Positions 51,664 through 59,085 of a stretch of DNA of 64,000 nucleotides are shown piece after piece. Both the position numbers and the translations under genes were made by a program. Each line of letters opens with the position of its first letter. Position 1 is the stretch's first letter. The DNA comes from DATJGR01 sp041739525. GTDB taxonomy: Bacteria > Pseudomonadota > Gammaproteobacteria > Pseudomonadales > Azotimanducaceae. The stretch is from assembly GCA_041739525.1 (NCBI GenBank), contig JBGSNQ010000015.1:29342-93341 (forward strand), written 5' to 3'. The notes beneath the pieces were generated by a model. That model was not told the DNA's origin. It was given only the letters and a program-made list of their open reading frames with translations, and made no database searches.

Positions 51664-52848
51664 ATGAGAGACGTCGTCATCGTCGACAATGTCCGGACCG
51701 GACTCGCGAAAGCATTTCGCGGCAGCTTCAACCTGACGCGCTCCGACGACATGCTCGCGCACTGCATCGATGCGCTGCTCGACCGCAATCCGAAGGTATC
51801 GCCCGACGAAGTCGAAGATGTGGTGGTCGGTTGCGCAAGCCACACCGGTGAACAGGATGGCAACATCGCGCGCCTCGCGGTCGTGCTGTCTCGTCTGCCG
51901 ATCACGACGGCGGGTCTCTCCATCAACCGTTTCTGTTCATCCGGTCTGCAATCGATCGCGATCGCCGCGAACCAGATTGCGTCGGGTCAAACGCATGTCG
52001 CGATCGCGGGCGGCGTCGATTCGATCTCGATGCGGCAGCGCCAGGAAGCGGGCAAGTCGAAACCGAACAAGCGTCTCGTCGAAGAGAAGCCGGCAATCTT
52101 CATGGCGATGGGCAACACCGCAGAAGTAGTTGCGCGGCGTTATCAGGTGACGCGCGAGATGCAGGACGAGTACGCGCTGCAGAGTCAGCAGCGATATGCG
52201 AAAGCAGTAGAGAAGGGCTACATCGCCGACGAAATCGCGCCGATGAAAGTGACGATGAACCAGGTCGACAAGAAGACCGGCGCCGAAAAGCTGGTCGAAG
52301 TGACGATCGACAAAGACGAATGCAACCGTCCCGACACCACGCTCGAAGGTCTTGCGAAACTACCGCCCGCTTTCGAAGAAGACGGTTCGGTAACTGCGGG
52401 CAACGCTTCACAATTGTCTGACGGCGCGTCTATGACGTTGCTGATGAGCGCGCAACGCGCCGGGCAACTCGGCTTGAAGCCGATCGGCATTTTCCGCGGC
52501 TTCACCGTGGCGGCATGCGAGCCCGACGAAATGGGCATCGGCCCGGTGTTTTCGGTGCCGCGCTTGCTGAAGAACGCCGGCCTGAAGATGAACGACATCG
52601 ACTTGTGGGAACTGAACGAGGCCTTTGCGTCGCAGTGTCTCTATTGCCGCGATGCGCTCGGAATCGACAACGAAATCTACAACGTCAACGGCGGCGCCAT
52701 CAGCATCGGCCACCCGTTCGGAATGACTGGATCCCGGCAGACCGGTCTCGTTCTGCGCGAGTTGAAACGCCGTAAGAAGAAGTATGGTGTAGTGACGATG
52801 TGTATCGGCGGCGGGCAGGGCGCCAGCGGTTTGTTCGAGGCCGTATAA
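51664..52848 (+). CDS. Acetyl-CoA C-acyltransferase (thiolase, FadA-like)
   Basis: 394 aa from the ATG at 51664. Catalytic residues are all present: nucleophile Cys in INRFCSSGLQS, His in NGGAISIGHPFGMTGSR and the second Cys in MCIGGGQGASG. Also NEAFASQCLYCRDALG. It cleaves 3-ketoacyl-CoA to acyl-CoA and acetyl-CoA, or condenses in reverse. No FadB-like partner is adjacent; other acyl-CoA genes of the window may supply substrates. Confidence 0.93.
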   Translation: MRDVVIVDNVRTGLAKAFRGSFNLTRSDDMLAHCIDALLDRNPKVSPDEVEDVVVGCASHTGEQDGNIARLAVVLSRLPITTAGLSINRFCSSGLQSIAIAANQIASGQTHVAIAGGVDSISMRQRQEAGKSKPNKRLVEEKPAIFMAMGNTAEVVARRYQVTREMQDEYALQSQQRYAKAVEKGYIADEIAPMKVTMNQVDKKTGAEKLVEVTIDKDECNRPDTTLEGLAKLPPAFEEDGSVTAGNASQLSDGASMTLLMSAQRAGQLGLKPIGIFRGFTVAACEPDEMGIGPVFSVPRLLKNAGLKMNDIDLWELNEAFASQCLYCRDALGIDNEIYNVNGGAISIGHPFGMTGSRQTGLVLRELKRRKKKYGVVTMCIGGGQGASGLFEAV

Positions 52849-52858
52849 CGAGCGCACT

Positions 52859-52878
52859 GGGGCGCCAACCGGCGCCCC
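52859..52878. terminator. GC-rich stem-loop after the thiolase
   Basis: GGGGCGCC (52859-52866), loop AACC, GGCGCCCC (52871-52878): a perfect 8-bp stem 10 bp after the thiolase stop. There is no U-tract, so it may be a factor-dependent terminator or an RNA stabiliser. Confidence 0.5.
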
Positions 52879-52885
52879 GACTCTA

Positions 52886-52913
52886 GTAACAAGATCCGGT
52901 AACAAACTGTAAC
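52886..52913. promoter_or_regulatory. Three GTAAC direct repeats upstream of the OmpR/EnvZ-type operon
   Basis: GTAAC occurs at 52886, 52899 and 52909, giving spacings of 13 and 10 bp, just upstream of the gene at 52933. OmpR/PhoB-type regulators bind tandem direct repeats about 10-11 bp apart, and OmpR- and RstA-type sites often contain GTAAC/GTTACA cores. This is a candidate autoregulatory operator. The evidence is spacing and position only. Confidence 0.45.
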
Positions 52914-52932
52914 CATTTCGCTTTGCGCGGAC

Positions 52933-53475
52933 ATGCATCGGAAACTCAGATCGCAGACACTTGCACCGCTTGGGAATAAGCAGAACCGCGTGATTGCACG
53001 AGCGCTCCTAGTTACTGCATGTGTGAGCTTGGCCGGATGGGTCAACGCTGCCACTCTTTATGCCGACAAATCCGACCGCGAACTAACCGACCTGGCAGCC
53101 GGTTGGGAGTCGTTGTCGGAAGATCAGCGCCGCGCTCTGCTGACTGAGATCAAAGCACGTATGCACACCAACACGGGCAAAGTGCCGGTGTTGACCATCA
53201 AGACCGAACGCCGGTACGGCCGCATCGTGCGACAACCCGACGGTTCGCTGGTGCGCATCGAGACGACCGAGCACGTCGTGCGTTTTCAGGCGCTCCCCGA
53301 AGGTGCCGGCGATCGTCCGTTCGGACTCGGTTTCGAACAACGCGTGGTGGCCGGGGGTGGTGCGAATGCCGCTGACCCCGAAAAGGCTGGCCCCTCGCAG
53401 ACCGCACCGGCTTTGACCCCCGGACAGCAGCCGCCTCCGGTCGTAAACGTCGGCAACGCGCGCCCGCGTCCATGA
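52933..53475 (+). CDS. Secreted protein of unknown function, first gene of an OmpR/EnvZ operon
   Basis: 180 aa. Signal peptide: a hydrophobic stretch ALLVTACVSLAGWVNAA follows a charged start. The mature part has DRELTDLAAGWESLSEDQRRALLTEIKARM (helical) and a disordered Pro-rich tail ending NARPRP. No family recognised. The stop overlaps the response regulator start by 4 bp (ATGA), so this protein is likely co-regulated with the two-component pair and may be its envelope accessory. Confidence 0.7.
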   Translation: MHRKLRSQTLAPLGNKQNRVIARALLVTACVSLAGWVNAATLYADKSDRELTDLAAGWESLSEDQRRALLTEIKARMHTNTGKVPVLTIKTERRYGRIVRQPDGSLVRIETTEHVVRFQALPEGAGDRPFGLGFEQRVVAGGGANAADPEKAGPSQTAPALTPGQQPPPVVNVGNARPRP

Positions 53476-54176
53476 GCTCCGAGCGTGCCCGGCTACTCGT
53501 CGTCGACGACGACGCTGAGTTGCGGGAACTCGCGCAGGCCTACCTGAAGCAACAGGGATTCGACGTGGAGACCGTCGCCGACGGCTCCGAGATGGATACA
53601 GCGCTCGCGTCCCACTCGTTCGATCTGATCATCCTCGATCTGATGTTGCCCGGCGAAGACGGTTTGTCGATCGCGAAGCGGCTCAAGGGCCAGCTGAACG
53701 TGCCGATCATCATTGTTTCCGCGCAAGGCGAAGATGTGGATCGCATCGTCGGCCTCGAGATTGGTGCTGACGATTACATCGCGAAACCATTCAACCCACG
53801 CGAGTTGCTTGCGCGCATCCGTGCCGTATTGCGACGCGCGCAGAATCGCCCTGTTGTGGAACCGGAGACATTGACGCGCTTCGGTGCGTTCGAACTCGAC
53901 CTGAACGCGCATCGACTGACGCGGGACGGAAAGCCCGTGCCGCTCACGTCGGGTGAATTCGATCTGTTGGTGATTCTCGTTGCGCATCCCAACAAAGTGC
54001 TCGACCGCGATCGTCTGCTCGATCTGCTGACGGGCGCGGAACGATCGCCGTTCGATCGGTCGATCGACGTACGAGTCACCCGCTTGCGCGGCAAGATCGA
54101 GCAGAATCCATCGGAACCGGTCTACATCAAGACAATCTGGGGCAAGGGATACATGTTCTGCCCTGAAGGTGCGTAG
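53472..54176 (+). CDS. ompR: OmpR-family response regulator
   Basis: 234 aa. Receiver: LLVVDDDAELRELAQAYL, phosphoacceptor Asp in ILDLMLPGEDGL, Ser/Thr in IIVSAQGED, Lys in IAKPF. The winged helix includes LTSGEFDLLVILVAHPNKVLDRDRLLDLLTGAERSPFDRSIDVRVTRLRGKIE, strongly OmpR-like (RSID, TVWGLGY region as TIWGKGYMF). With the kinase downstream it forms an EnvZ/OmpR-type pair that likely controls outer-membrane proteins; the OmpA-family gene follows at 55922. Confidence 0.9.
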   Translation: MSSERARLLVVDDDAELRELAQAYLKQQGFDVETVADGSEMDTALASHSFDLIILDLMLPGEDGLSIAKRLKGQLNVPIIIVSAQGEDVDRIVGLEIGADDYIAKPFNPRELLARIRAVLRRAQNRPVVEPETLTRFGAFELDLNAHRLTRDGKPVPLTSGEFDLLVILVAHPNKVLDRDRLLDLLTGAERSPFDRSIDVRVTRLRGKIEQNPSEPVYIKTIWGKGYMFCPEGA

Positions 54177-54191
54177 CCCTGCGGCGTCGCC

Positions 54192-55472
54192 ATGACGCGC
54201 GCAGCCTCTTTGCTCGTTCGAACCACGCTGGTATTGGCGGTGAGCGCCGTTGCGATCGCTGCCACCGCAATTCTCGCGTTGAACACGTTCGTGATCAGGC
54301 CGATCGCGGAGCGCTCGGCGGATGACGAAGCCGCACTGCTCGTCTTGTCTGCGCAGACCTGGGTCGAACTGCCGCCCAATGCGCGACCGTACTTCGAACT
54401 CGAGCTCGCGCAGAACCACGACCTGATCATCTCCCCGCAGGCGCGAGATCTGCCCAAGGCCGATCTCGGCATGTCCTACCTCGACCTGTTGCAGAGCAAA
54501 CTCGGCGAGCGGCTCGGCACCGACGTCAGGCTGATGCAGGGCGACGATCTGATCTGGGCGAACGTGCCGATGGGCGGCTACACGATGCAGATCGGATTGT
54601 CTCCCAACCGCAAAGACATCCAGCCGCTCAACGTCGGCCTGATCATCGTGGTCATGGGTGCGGCGATCGTGTTCGGAACATCGCTGCTGATCGTGCAACG
54701 GATCGCGCGGCCGTTGGTTCGTGCCGCGCAACTCGCGGAGACGTTTCGCGGCGGCGAGCAGTTCGTTCCGCTGCCGGAGAATGGACCAAGCGAACTCGTC
54801 ACGTTGGCGCGCAGCTTCAATACGATGGCGCGAGAGATATCTGCATTGCTGTCGAACCGCACGACGCTGCTGGCCGGGATCTCGCACGACCTGCGCACCC
54901 CGCTGGCAAGGATGCGACTGGCGCTCGAGCTGCTGCCGAGCGATGTGGATCCGAAGTTGAAAGAGCGGTTCGAACGCAACCTGAGCGTCATGGATGGACT
55001 GATCGGCGACGCACTGCGCTTCGCGCGCGGCACCAGTGAGGTCGCGCAGGAAGTCGATCTGCACGCATATCTCAACGAAATCGTTGCTGGAATCGACGAC
55101 GCAGTTCAGGTGCAGTGGCGCGGCAACGGTGCGCAGAGACGCCCGGTTGCGGTCGGCTCGCTGCGGCGTGTGCTTCAGAATCTGCTCGCCAATGCTCGCC
55201 AGCACGGCGCCGGCACGCCCGAGGTGGTCGTCGATTCGCAGAAGTCCGTCGAGATCCACGTAGTCGATCGCGGACCCGGTATTCCCGAAGATAGTCGCGA
55301 CGCGGTATTTCAGCCGTTTTTCCGGCTCGATCGTTCGCGCAGCCAAACGACTGGCGGCAGCGGACTCGGTCTCGCGATCGTTCAGCAGTTGTGTCAGGCG
55401 CACGGCTGGCTGATCGAGATTCGAGGTCGCGACGGAGGCGGCACCGATGCGGTGCTGACGATCTGTCGGTGA
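54192..55472 (+). CDS. envZ: EnvZ-like osmosensor histidine kinase
   Basis: 426 aa. Two membrane helices (about 9-34 and 150-170) with a periplasmic domain of about 115 residues, then HAMP. Dimerisation motif LLAGISHDLRTPLARMRLALELL is the EnvZ H box (SHDLRTPL). ATPase domain has NLLANARQHG (N), DRGPGIP (G1) and GGSGLGLAIVQQ (G2). Length and motifs match EnvZ. It is 15 bp after the regulator. Confidence 0.92.
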   Translation: MTRAASLLVRTTLVLAVSAVAIAATAILALNTFVIRPIAERSADDEAALLVLSAQTWVELPPNARPYFELELAQNHDLIISPQARDLPKADLGMSYLDLLQSKLGERLGTDVRLMQGDDLIWANVPMGGYTMQIGLSPNRKDIQPLNVGLIIVVMGAAIVFGTSLLIVQRIARPLVRAAQLAETFRGGEQFVPLPENGPSELVTLARSFNTMAREISALLSNRTTLLAGISHDLRTPLARMRLALELLPSDVDPKLKERFERNLSVMDGLIGDALRFARGTSEVAQEVDLHAYLNEIVAGIDDAVQVQWRGNGAQRRPVAVGSLRRVLQNLLANARQHGAGTPEVVVDSQKSVEIHVVDRGPGIPEDSRDAVFQPFFRLDRSRSQTTGGSGLGLAIVQQLCQAHGWLIEIRGRDGGGTDAVLTICR

Positions 55473-55571
55473 CTCTGAAAAGAAGGTGTGGCATGAAACA
55501 AAATGTCACAAAAATCCGAGTCGGGGAAATTCGAGGGAAACAGCTATCGGACAGACTGCCCTTGAAGTCGA

Positions 55572-55585
55572 TTGATGCAAATCAA
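55572..55585. promoter_or_regulatory. Perfect FNR/ANR-type box (TTGAT-N4-ATCAA)
   Basis: TTGATGCAAATCAA at 55572-55585 exactly matches the FNR/ANR consensus, and is in the 449-bp gene-free region between envZ and the OmpA gene. Its centre lies about 41 bp before 55620, the class II activator distance for a transcript ending at the terminator at 55647-55681. FNR family regulators respond to low oxygen. CRP-like relatives share similar cores, so the regulator is inferred. Confidence 0.65.
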
Positions 55586-55619
55586 ACGGCTTCACCCCAT
55601 GAGGCAATCTCTATCCCCT

Positions 55620-55681
55620 TGAGACCTTGTGCTCTTAGGTCCTACAAACCGCTGATCCCTCAAGGCTCAGCGGTTTTTTTT
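55620..55681 (+). ncRNA. Candidate FNR-controlled small RNA
   Basis: A predicted transcript of about 60 nt would start near 55620 (set from the FNR box distance; CAATCT or TATCCC are possible -10 elements) and end in the strong terminator. It holds two hairpins: GACCT/AGGTC (55623-55627 with 55637-55641), loop TGTGCTCTT, and the terminator stem. It has no convincing ORF. The alternative is that this is only the terminator of the envZ operon. No known family was recognised. Confidence 0.4.
55647..55681 (+). terminator. Rho-independent terminator
   Basis: AACCGCTGA (55647-55655) pairs with TCAGCGGTT (55667-55675), 11-nt loop, followed by a run of eight T (55674-55681). A strong intrinsic terminator. 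It ends either the envZ operon or a short independent RNA. Confidence 0.9.
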
Positions 55682-55789
55682 CGCGCCGTTGATCGTTAGT
55701 GCGTGACTGAAACCGTTTCGGCGTGTTTCGTTACCGTTCGGACTTGACTGGGCCGCGCGCCGCATGCTCGTTGGGCCGCGTGTTGCCGA

Positions 55790-55860
55790 ATTATTTCGGG
55801 GCGGCTGTACAAGAAGTGGGCGTTCGCCTAACCTACGACTCCCGAAAAAATAATACAGCC
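55790..55860. repeat. Interleaved inverted repeats in the leader region before the OmpA gene
   Basis: ATTATTTCGGG (55790-55800) pairs imperfectly with CCCGAAAAAATAAT (55841-55854), and GGCTGTA (55803-55809) pairs perfectly with TACAGCC (55854-55860). The two stems interleave, so they could form a pseudoknot or exclude each other, as in attenuation switches. A local CCGAA/TTCGG hairpin also occurs near 55786-55799. The rest of 55682-55921 shows no gene. Regulatory meaning is inference. Confidence 0.4.
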
Positions 55861-55921
55861 TTAGTGGGTCTCGTTAGGGCTGATAAGGGATACCCCCGAT
55901 GAATGAGAGGAGCACACCATA

Positions 55922-57034
55922 GTGAGCAGCCGCGTGAGGTTATTATTGATTGCCGTCGTCGCTCTATTCGGCGCGGCGAATGTCTGGGCGTGGGAGAAAG
56001 GCCCGGGTCCGGTGAAGGGTCAGTTCTACATTCACCCGATGATGACTTATTACGATCCGCCGGAAAAACTGGGTTACGACGACTCCTCGACCGGGCCGGG
56101 TATCGCGCTGGGTTGGTCGTTTCTCGACAACTGGGCGATGGAAGCCGAGTACGACAATCACGAGCCCGATCTGGAAACTCCCCCGGGCGGTAGCGGCAAC
56201 ATAGAAAACTGGGCCGGCAACATTCTGTATCACATGCCCGTGTCCCGATGGGCCACGCCGTTTGTCACGATTGGCGGCGGCCGCGGCCAGTACGATCGCG
56301 ACAGCATCGGCAACACCAGTACGCAGAACCAGTACAACGTCGGCATCGGTACGTACCTCGGCACCAGCCAGCGTTTCGCGTTCCGCGCCGACGTCCGCGC
56401 CATCTATCTGAATGACGCCGAGAAGACGCAGCCCTGGGCCGGAGTCGGTTTCGTTATCAAAGTCGGCCGCATCGAAGAGCCCGCGCCCGCGCCGGTTGCC
56501 GCACCGCCGGCAGATTCGGATGGCGACGGCGTTCCCGACAGCACCGATGCCTGCCCGAACACGCCGCAGGGTGTTGTGGTCGACGCCCGCGGTTGTCCGC
56601 TCGACAGCGACGGCGACGGTGTACCCGATTACCTCGACAAGTGCCCGAACACGCCGGCCGGCACGAAGGTCGACGCGCAAGGCTGCCCGATCCCGGTTGC
56701 AACGACGTTCGATCTGACGGTCGAGTTCGCGTTCAACTCGACGGAGATAAACGACCTGTCGTTCCGCGAGTTGCGCAGGGCGATGACGTTCATGCGCGAG
56801 AATCCGAAGATGAATGCGGAGGTCGAAGGCCACACCGACAACATCGGCAGTGCGGCGTTCAACCAGGGACTTTCCGAGCGTCGCGCCGACGCGGTGAAAG
56901 ACGTGCTCGTCAAGTCGGGCATCGAGGCCAGCCGCATCACAACTGTTGGCTACGGTTTGACGCGCCCGGTTGCACCGAACGACACGGAAGAGGGGCGTGC
57001 TAAGAACCGCCGCGTTGCCATCGTCGTAAAGTGA
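55922..57034 (+). CDS. OmpA-family outer-membrane protein with thrombospondin type-3 repeats
   Basis: 370 aa from a GTG with AGGAG ten bases ahead. Signal peptide ends near VWAWEKG. Residues about 25-185 are an eight-stranded OmpA-like barrel. Two calcium-binding TSP3 repeats follow (DSDGDGVPDSTDACPNTPQG, DSDGDGVPDYLDKCPNTPAG). The C-terminal peptidoglycan-binding OmpA domain contains VEGHTDNIGSAAFNQGLSERRADAV and GYGLTRPVAPNDTEEGRAKNRRV. It anchors the outer membrane to the wall. Position after EnvZ/OmpR suggests osmotic or oxygen control. ATGAATGAG just upstream opens a seven-codon frame overlapping the ribosome site. Confidence 0.95.
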   Translation: MSSRVRLLLIAVVALFGAANVWAWEKGPGPVKGQFYIHPMMTYYDPPEKLGYDDSSTGPGIALGWSFLDNWAMEAEYDNHEPDLETPPGGSGNIENWAGNILYHMPVSRWATPFVTIGGGRGQYDRDSIGNTSTQNQYNVGIGTYLGTSQRFAFRADVRAIYLNDAEKTQPWAGVGFVIKVGRIEEPAPAPVAAPPADSDGDGVPDSTDACPNTPQGVVVDARGCPLDSDGDGVPDYLDKCPNTPAGTKVDAQGCPIPVATTFDLTVEFAFNSTEINDLSFRELRRAMTFMRENPKMNAEVEGHTDNIGSAAFNQGLSERRADAVKDVLVKSGIEASRITTVGYGLTRPVAPNDTEEGRAKNRRVAIVVK

Positions 57035-57062
57035 TGCCGCAATAAGGCCCTGATAGGTGGCC

Positions 57063-57107
57063 CGAAACGCCGATGCGCCTCGATGGGCCTCGGCGTTTCG
57101 CTTTTCT
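57063..57107 (+). terminator. Rho-independent terminator after the OmpA gene
   Basis: CGAAACGCCGA (57063-57073) and TCGGCGTTTCG (57090-57100) form a perfect 11-bp stem, followed by CTTTTCT. It lies 28 bp after the ompA stop. Confidence 0.85.
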
Positions 57108-57229
57108 GGCCGCCAGGAACGGACCAGGGGTTGATCCGAATCATTTCCAGTCCGAAGCGGCGCGACGTATGCGCGACACGCTGAAGAGTCTCGGTCACCC
57201 CACGAACTGATACCGGCTGGAGCGTAGTA

Positions 57230-58009
57230 GTGCCTGCATTTGACAACGTGCTGTATGAAGTCGCGGATGCACTCGCGCTGATCACCATCAATCGGCCCGA
57301 CAAGCTCAATGCCATTTCGCTCGCCACCCTGGACGATCTGCGAGCGGCGGTGGCGGAGGCGGCCAACGATGCAACGGTGCGGGTCATCGCGATCACTGGT
57401 GCGGGCGATAAGGCGTTTGCATCCGGTTCGGATCTATCCGAAGTACTGCACCGCGACTTCGAGAAGGCACTCGAGCCGATCGTGCAGGGCCTCGCAGATC
57501 AACTCGAGCGCACACCGAAGCCGACAATTGCAGCGATCAATGGCATCTGCATGGGTGGTGGCCTGGAAGTTGCGCTCGGTTGTGATCTGCGCGTGGCGGT
57601 GACGACCGCCACGTTTGCAACCCCGGAAGGTAAGCTCGGCATCATTCCCGGTGGCGGTGCCACCGCGCGACTGCCCAGAATTGTTGGGCGCGGCTGGGGA
57701 ATGGAAATGTTGCTGATGGGTGACGCCATCGACGCGCAGCGCGCGCTGCAGATCGGCCTGGTGACACGCGTGGTGGAGCGCGCGGAACTGATGCCCGAGG
57801 TGCGCCGCATGGCCCGTCACCTCGCGAACTTTGCGCCGTTCGTGCCGCGCACGATGAAAGCGATGGTGCATTTCGGCATGGAAGGCAGTCTCGCCGCGGC
57901 GTTGATGCTCGAGAAATACGCGCAAGGTGCTTTGGTGCAGACCGACGACAAAGTCGAGGGAATCACCGCATTTCTCGAGAAGAGGAAGCCCGACTTCCAC
58001 GGACGCTGA
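57230..58009 (+). CDS. Enoyl-CoA hydratase/isomerase (crotonase)
   Basis: 259 aa from a GTG. Crotonase motifs: NRPDKLNAIS, DKAFASGSDLSEVL, KPTIAAINGICMGGGLEVALGCDLRVA with the first catalytic Glu (GLEVAL), and TFATPEGKLGIIPGGGATARLPRIVG with the second Glu. It hydrates trans-2-enoyl-CoA. It is next to two MaoC-like hydratases, a grouping seen in acyl-CoA catabolic loci. Confidence 0.9.
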   Translation: MPAFDNVLYEVADALALITINRPDKLNAISLATLDDLRAAVAEAANDATVRVIAITGAGDKAFASGSDLSEVLHRDFEKALEPIVQGLADQLERTPKPTIAAINGICMGGGLEVALGCDLRVAVTTATFATPEGKLGIIPGGGATARLPRIVGRGWGMEMLLMGDAIDAQRALQIGLVTRVVERAELMPEVRRMARHLANFAPFVPRTMKAMVHFGMEGSLAAALMLEKYAQGALVQTDDKVEGITAFLEKRKPDFHGR

Positions 58010-58132
58010 CGCTCGGCCGTCCGGTTGCTCCCGCTATTTTGCTGATGGATACTGCGTGTCCTTTGCGTCACCGCGCGTCCAATGCCGGCGATGCTCGTGA
58101 CAATAGATGTTCATTTCAAAGAAGGGGGAAGC

Positions 58133-58633
58133 ATGACGATCAAGAATTTCGCGATCGAAGCAAGCCACATCATGATGTTTGCTCGTTCGATCGGTGACGA
58201 TAACCAGATCTACTACGACGCCGATTACGCGAAGACGACGGAGCCGAAGGGCATCATCGCGCCGCCGACGTTCGTTCAGGCAAGTGCCCAATTCGACCCC
58301 GACTATTTCCTGCGTCCGAAGACTGGCCAGGCGTGGTTCGGCTCGGGCAAAGAGCCGACCGGAATCAAGCCGTCGAAAGGCGGCGGTGGCGGCGGTGGTG
58401 GTGGCGGTGGTCTGCATGCCGAACAGCACTACGAGTATCACCGCAACGTGAAGGTCGGCGATGTGCTGACGGCAACGGTGAAGCCGGGCAAGACCTGGGA
58501 GAAGGAAGGTAAGCGCTCCGGCAAGCTGGTGTTCTCCGAATCGATCACCGAATACCGCGATCAGAAGGGCGAACTCGTCGTAACAGCGCGCGGTGTCGGT
58601 GTACGCACCGAACGCCCCGTCGAACAGAAGTAG
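58133..58633 (+). CDS. MaoC-like dehydratase (FAS1-type N-terminal hot-dog domain) with 11-glycine linker
   Basis: 166 aa from the ATG at 58133, with GAAGGGGGAAG upstream. Hot-dog fold of the FAS1/HadA-like MaoC group: IEASHIMMFARSIGDDNQIYYDADYAKTTEPKGIIAPPTFVQ. Residues 83-93 are eleven consecutive glycines (58379-58411, all GGC/GGT), between LRPKTGQAWFGSGKE and HAEQHYEYHRNVKVGDVL. It lacks the D/H hydratase pair, which the next gene provides, so the two may form a heterodimer (HadA/HadB type). Confidence 0.82.
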   Translation: MTIKNFAIEASHIMMFARSIGDDNQIYYDADYAKTTEPKGIIAPPTFVQASAQFDPDYFLRPKTGQAWFGSGKEPTGIKPSKGGGGGGGGGGGLHAEQHYEYHRNVKVGDVLTATVKPGKTWEKEGKRSGKLVFSESITEYRDQKGELVVTARGVGVRTERPVEQK

Positions 58634-58644
58634 GGAGCGAAGCA

Positions 58645-59064
58645 ATGGCACTTAAAGCAAGCGAACTCAAAGTCGGCGACACGTATACCGAACGCCTCGT
58701 CGAAGATCTGAAGCGTACGCAGATCGTTCAATACGCAGGCTCGTCGGGCGACTACAACCCGCTGCACACCGACGAGATCTTCACGACGAAAGTGGCCGGC
58801 TATCCGTCGGTTTTCGCGCACGGAATGCTCAGCATGGGCATGACGGGACGTATGCTGACGAATTACGTCGGCGACGGCCGTCTCACCAAGTTCGGCGTGC
58901 GATTCACGAGTCAGGTTTGGCCCGGCGATACGCTCGATGCAACGGCCACGGTCGAAGCGGTTCGTAAGGAAGGCGGCAAGAACTTCGTCGATCTGGTCGT
59001 TACGACCGTGAACCAGAATGGCGTGGAAGTAATCAAAGGCAACGCTACCGCTCGCGTCGACTAA
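58645..59064 (+). CDS. MaoC family (R)-hydratase, catalytic subunit
   Basis: 139 aa. Hydratase-2 motif: VQYAGSSGDYNPLHTDEIFT with the catalytic Asp and His, and VFAHGMLSMGMTGRMLTNYVG. It hydrates 2-enoyl-CoA to (R)-3-hydroxyacyl-CoA or the reverse. It starts 11 bp after the partner gene and likely forms a heterodimer with it, as in mycobacterial HadAB. Confidence 0.9.
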   Translation: MALKASELKVGDTYTERLVEDLKRTQIVQYAGSSGDYNPLHTDEIFTTKVAGYPSVFAHGMLSMGMTGRMLTNYVGDGRLTKFGVRFTSQVWPGDTLDATATVEAVRKEGGKNFVDLVVTTVNQNGVEVIKGNATARVD

Positions 59065-59085
59065 CGGGCGCGGCGAGGCGCAACG

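Noticed and set aside
53493..55403. 636-residue open frame on the minus strand across ompR and envZ
   Set aside because: High GC leaves long antisense frames open. Both plus-strand genes have full catalytic motifs, and this frame shows none.
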